Origin: Hippopus hippopus
Lineage: Eukaryota; Mollusca; Bivalvia; Cardiida; Cardiidae
Reading direction: 5' to 3'
Length of the DNA: 64,000 nucleotides
NCBI GenBank assembly: GCA_946811185.2
Contig: OX328107.1
Coordinates: 41,840,360 to 41,904,359, forward strand
Made by a program: the position numbers and the translations under genes. The notes beneath the pieces were generated by a model, which searched no databases, had not been told where the DNA came from, and saw only the letters and a program-made list of their open reading frames with translations. Positions within the stretch are counted from its first letter, which is position 1, and every line of letters begins with the position of its first letter. Below, piece by piece: positions 63,441 to 64,000 of the stretch.

Positions 63441-63540
63441 AAAGTTCTATGTTTCCCCGGAAAAAAACAAATATCCTCTAATTCTCTGTCGGCGTAACGG
63501 AACTGAATGGTTACATTTATTAAAGCTGTCGTTTTAGCGT

Positions 63541-63761
63541 TTAACTCTTTACCAGACGACAAAACTTTAGCCTTGTTCAAATTGAAAGCGTTTGCAAACG
63601 ACAACTTCAATGTTACTCAAAACATGAAAATTTACGCCGGAGACTATAGAAAAGATTGTGAGAAAAGTAGAAAAAATGTGGTTACCAGCATTTTCTCCTT
63701 TTCCCACAATGTTTTCAAAACGCTTCTTCCTCAGGGTCGAGATTATTTGGTAAAGGGTTAA
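63541..63761. repeat. Family A MITE with TTAA ends
   Basis: TTAACTCTTTACCAGACGAC at 63541 and TATTTGGTAAAGGG-TTAA ending at 63761. Core AGAAAAAATGTGG / CCAGCATTTTCTCC partly decayed. 221 bp, the same length as the nested reference copy at 32373. Confidence 0.85.
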
Positions 63762-63869
63762 ATTAAGGGATAACCGCTTTATATTCGGGGACTCCCTCTA
63801 TTTTTATGATACCAGATATGACGTCATCTTATTTATTAAAAGTACATTCCGACCATAATCTTCCGTTAT

Positions 63870-63980
63870 AGCATTCGGCATACCTCGGTGATCCGGTGAT
63901 CAAGTCCCTCGGCTGTATCTGGTAGCTTGATATGCACCTACACGGTACATTTCTTCGCCGGAAATACGCCGGTTTACGGT
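63870..63980. repeat. Inverted repeat, right member (partner 58635-58744)
   Basis: 'gcattcggcatacctcggtgatccgg ... cgtgtacattt'-type segment inverse to 58635-58744. The window ends shortly after, so any extension beyond cannot be judged. Confidence 0.8.
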
Positions 63981-64000
63981 TTTGAAAATTGTAAGGCTCA

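Noticed and set aside
18933..64000. Retroelement (reverse transcriptase) or second Polinton fragment
   Set aside because: No RT, protease, capsid or PolB motif was found on either strand outside 2188-18926.

Overview
The window is animal genomic DNA, most likely from a bivalve mollusc. It is AT-rich, has no host gene I can support, and is packed with short foldback elements, tRNA-derived SINE fragments, minisatellites and microsatellites. Several repeat families (the TCAGCCTGCGCAGTCC-type hairpins, the GCCGAAGGCGG / GTCC-rich family, the GGGGCATTCGGACATT family) look to me like families of heterodont bivalves such as dreissenids or myids. That taxonomic guess is from memory, not from a search.

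The centrepiece is a complete Polinton/Maverick (adintovirus-like) element at 2188-18926 (16.7 kb). It has terminal inverted repeats (TIRs) of 430 and 438 bp that begin AGTAGTATG, and a perfect 6-bp target-site duplication (ATTTTT at 2182-2187 and 18927-18932). It carries the expected replication, integration and virion genes: protein-primed family B DNA polymerase, retroviral-type integrase with chromodomain, FtsK/HerA packaging ATPase, adenain-like protease, double-jelly-roll major capsid protein, a penton-like minor capsid protein, several small virion or membrane proteins, and a Zn-ribbon plus phospholipase A2 unit. It also has an accessory set: a phage-tail-fibre-like repeat protein, a RING protein, a SAP/NUMOD1-like protein, a possible dUTPase-fold protein and several orphans. 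Genes 2611-13501 run leftward, 13533-16719 rightward, 16777-17642 leftward and 17833-18495 rightward. Most true starts have a T/A-rich TATAAAA-like motif touching the ATG. The motif is missing at the ORFs that look like broken-off pieces of an upstream gene (PLA2, integrase, RING). The copy looks young (TIRs nearly identical) but already damaged: two poly-A runs break Zn-ribbon/PLA2/integrase into three frames, the integrase D-to-E spacing is short, and a frameshift separates a RING domain from its N-terminal part.

From 18933 to 57023 and from 58563 to 64000 the sequence is a repeat landscape. Family A is a 190-230 bp element with TTAA target sites and a near-perfect GGAGAAAATGCTGG / CCAGCATTTTCTCC core hairpin, in more than 40 copies. 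Family B is a ~260 bp foldback element with a TCAGCCTGCGC hairpin, about 16 copies. Family C is a GATCAGACTGCACA hairpin. Family D has two full copies. There are also SINE fragments, several tandem repeats and a 35-copy 66-bp satellite (45721-48030) that is open in one frame throughout. A 1535-bp Tc1/mariner element (57026-58560) has perfect 40-bp TIRs, TA target duplications and a transposase gene broken by one frameshift.

The Polinton genes form a self-contained virus-like programme of genome copying (PolB), integration (integrase), capsid building (MCP, penton-like protein, small virion proteins), maturation (protease), DNA packaging (ATPase) and possibly host attachment or membrane passage (tail-fibre-like protein, PLA2, membrane protein). 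The rest of the window is noncoding repeat sequence.
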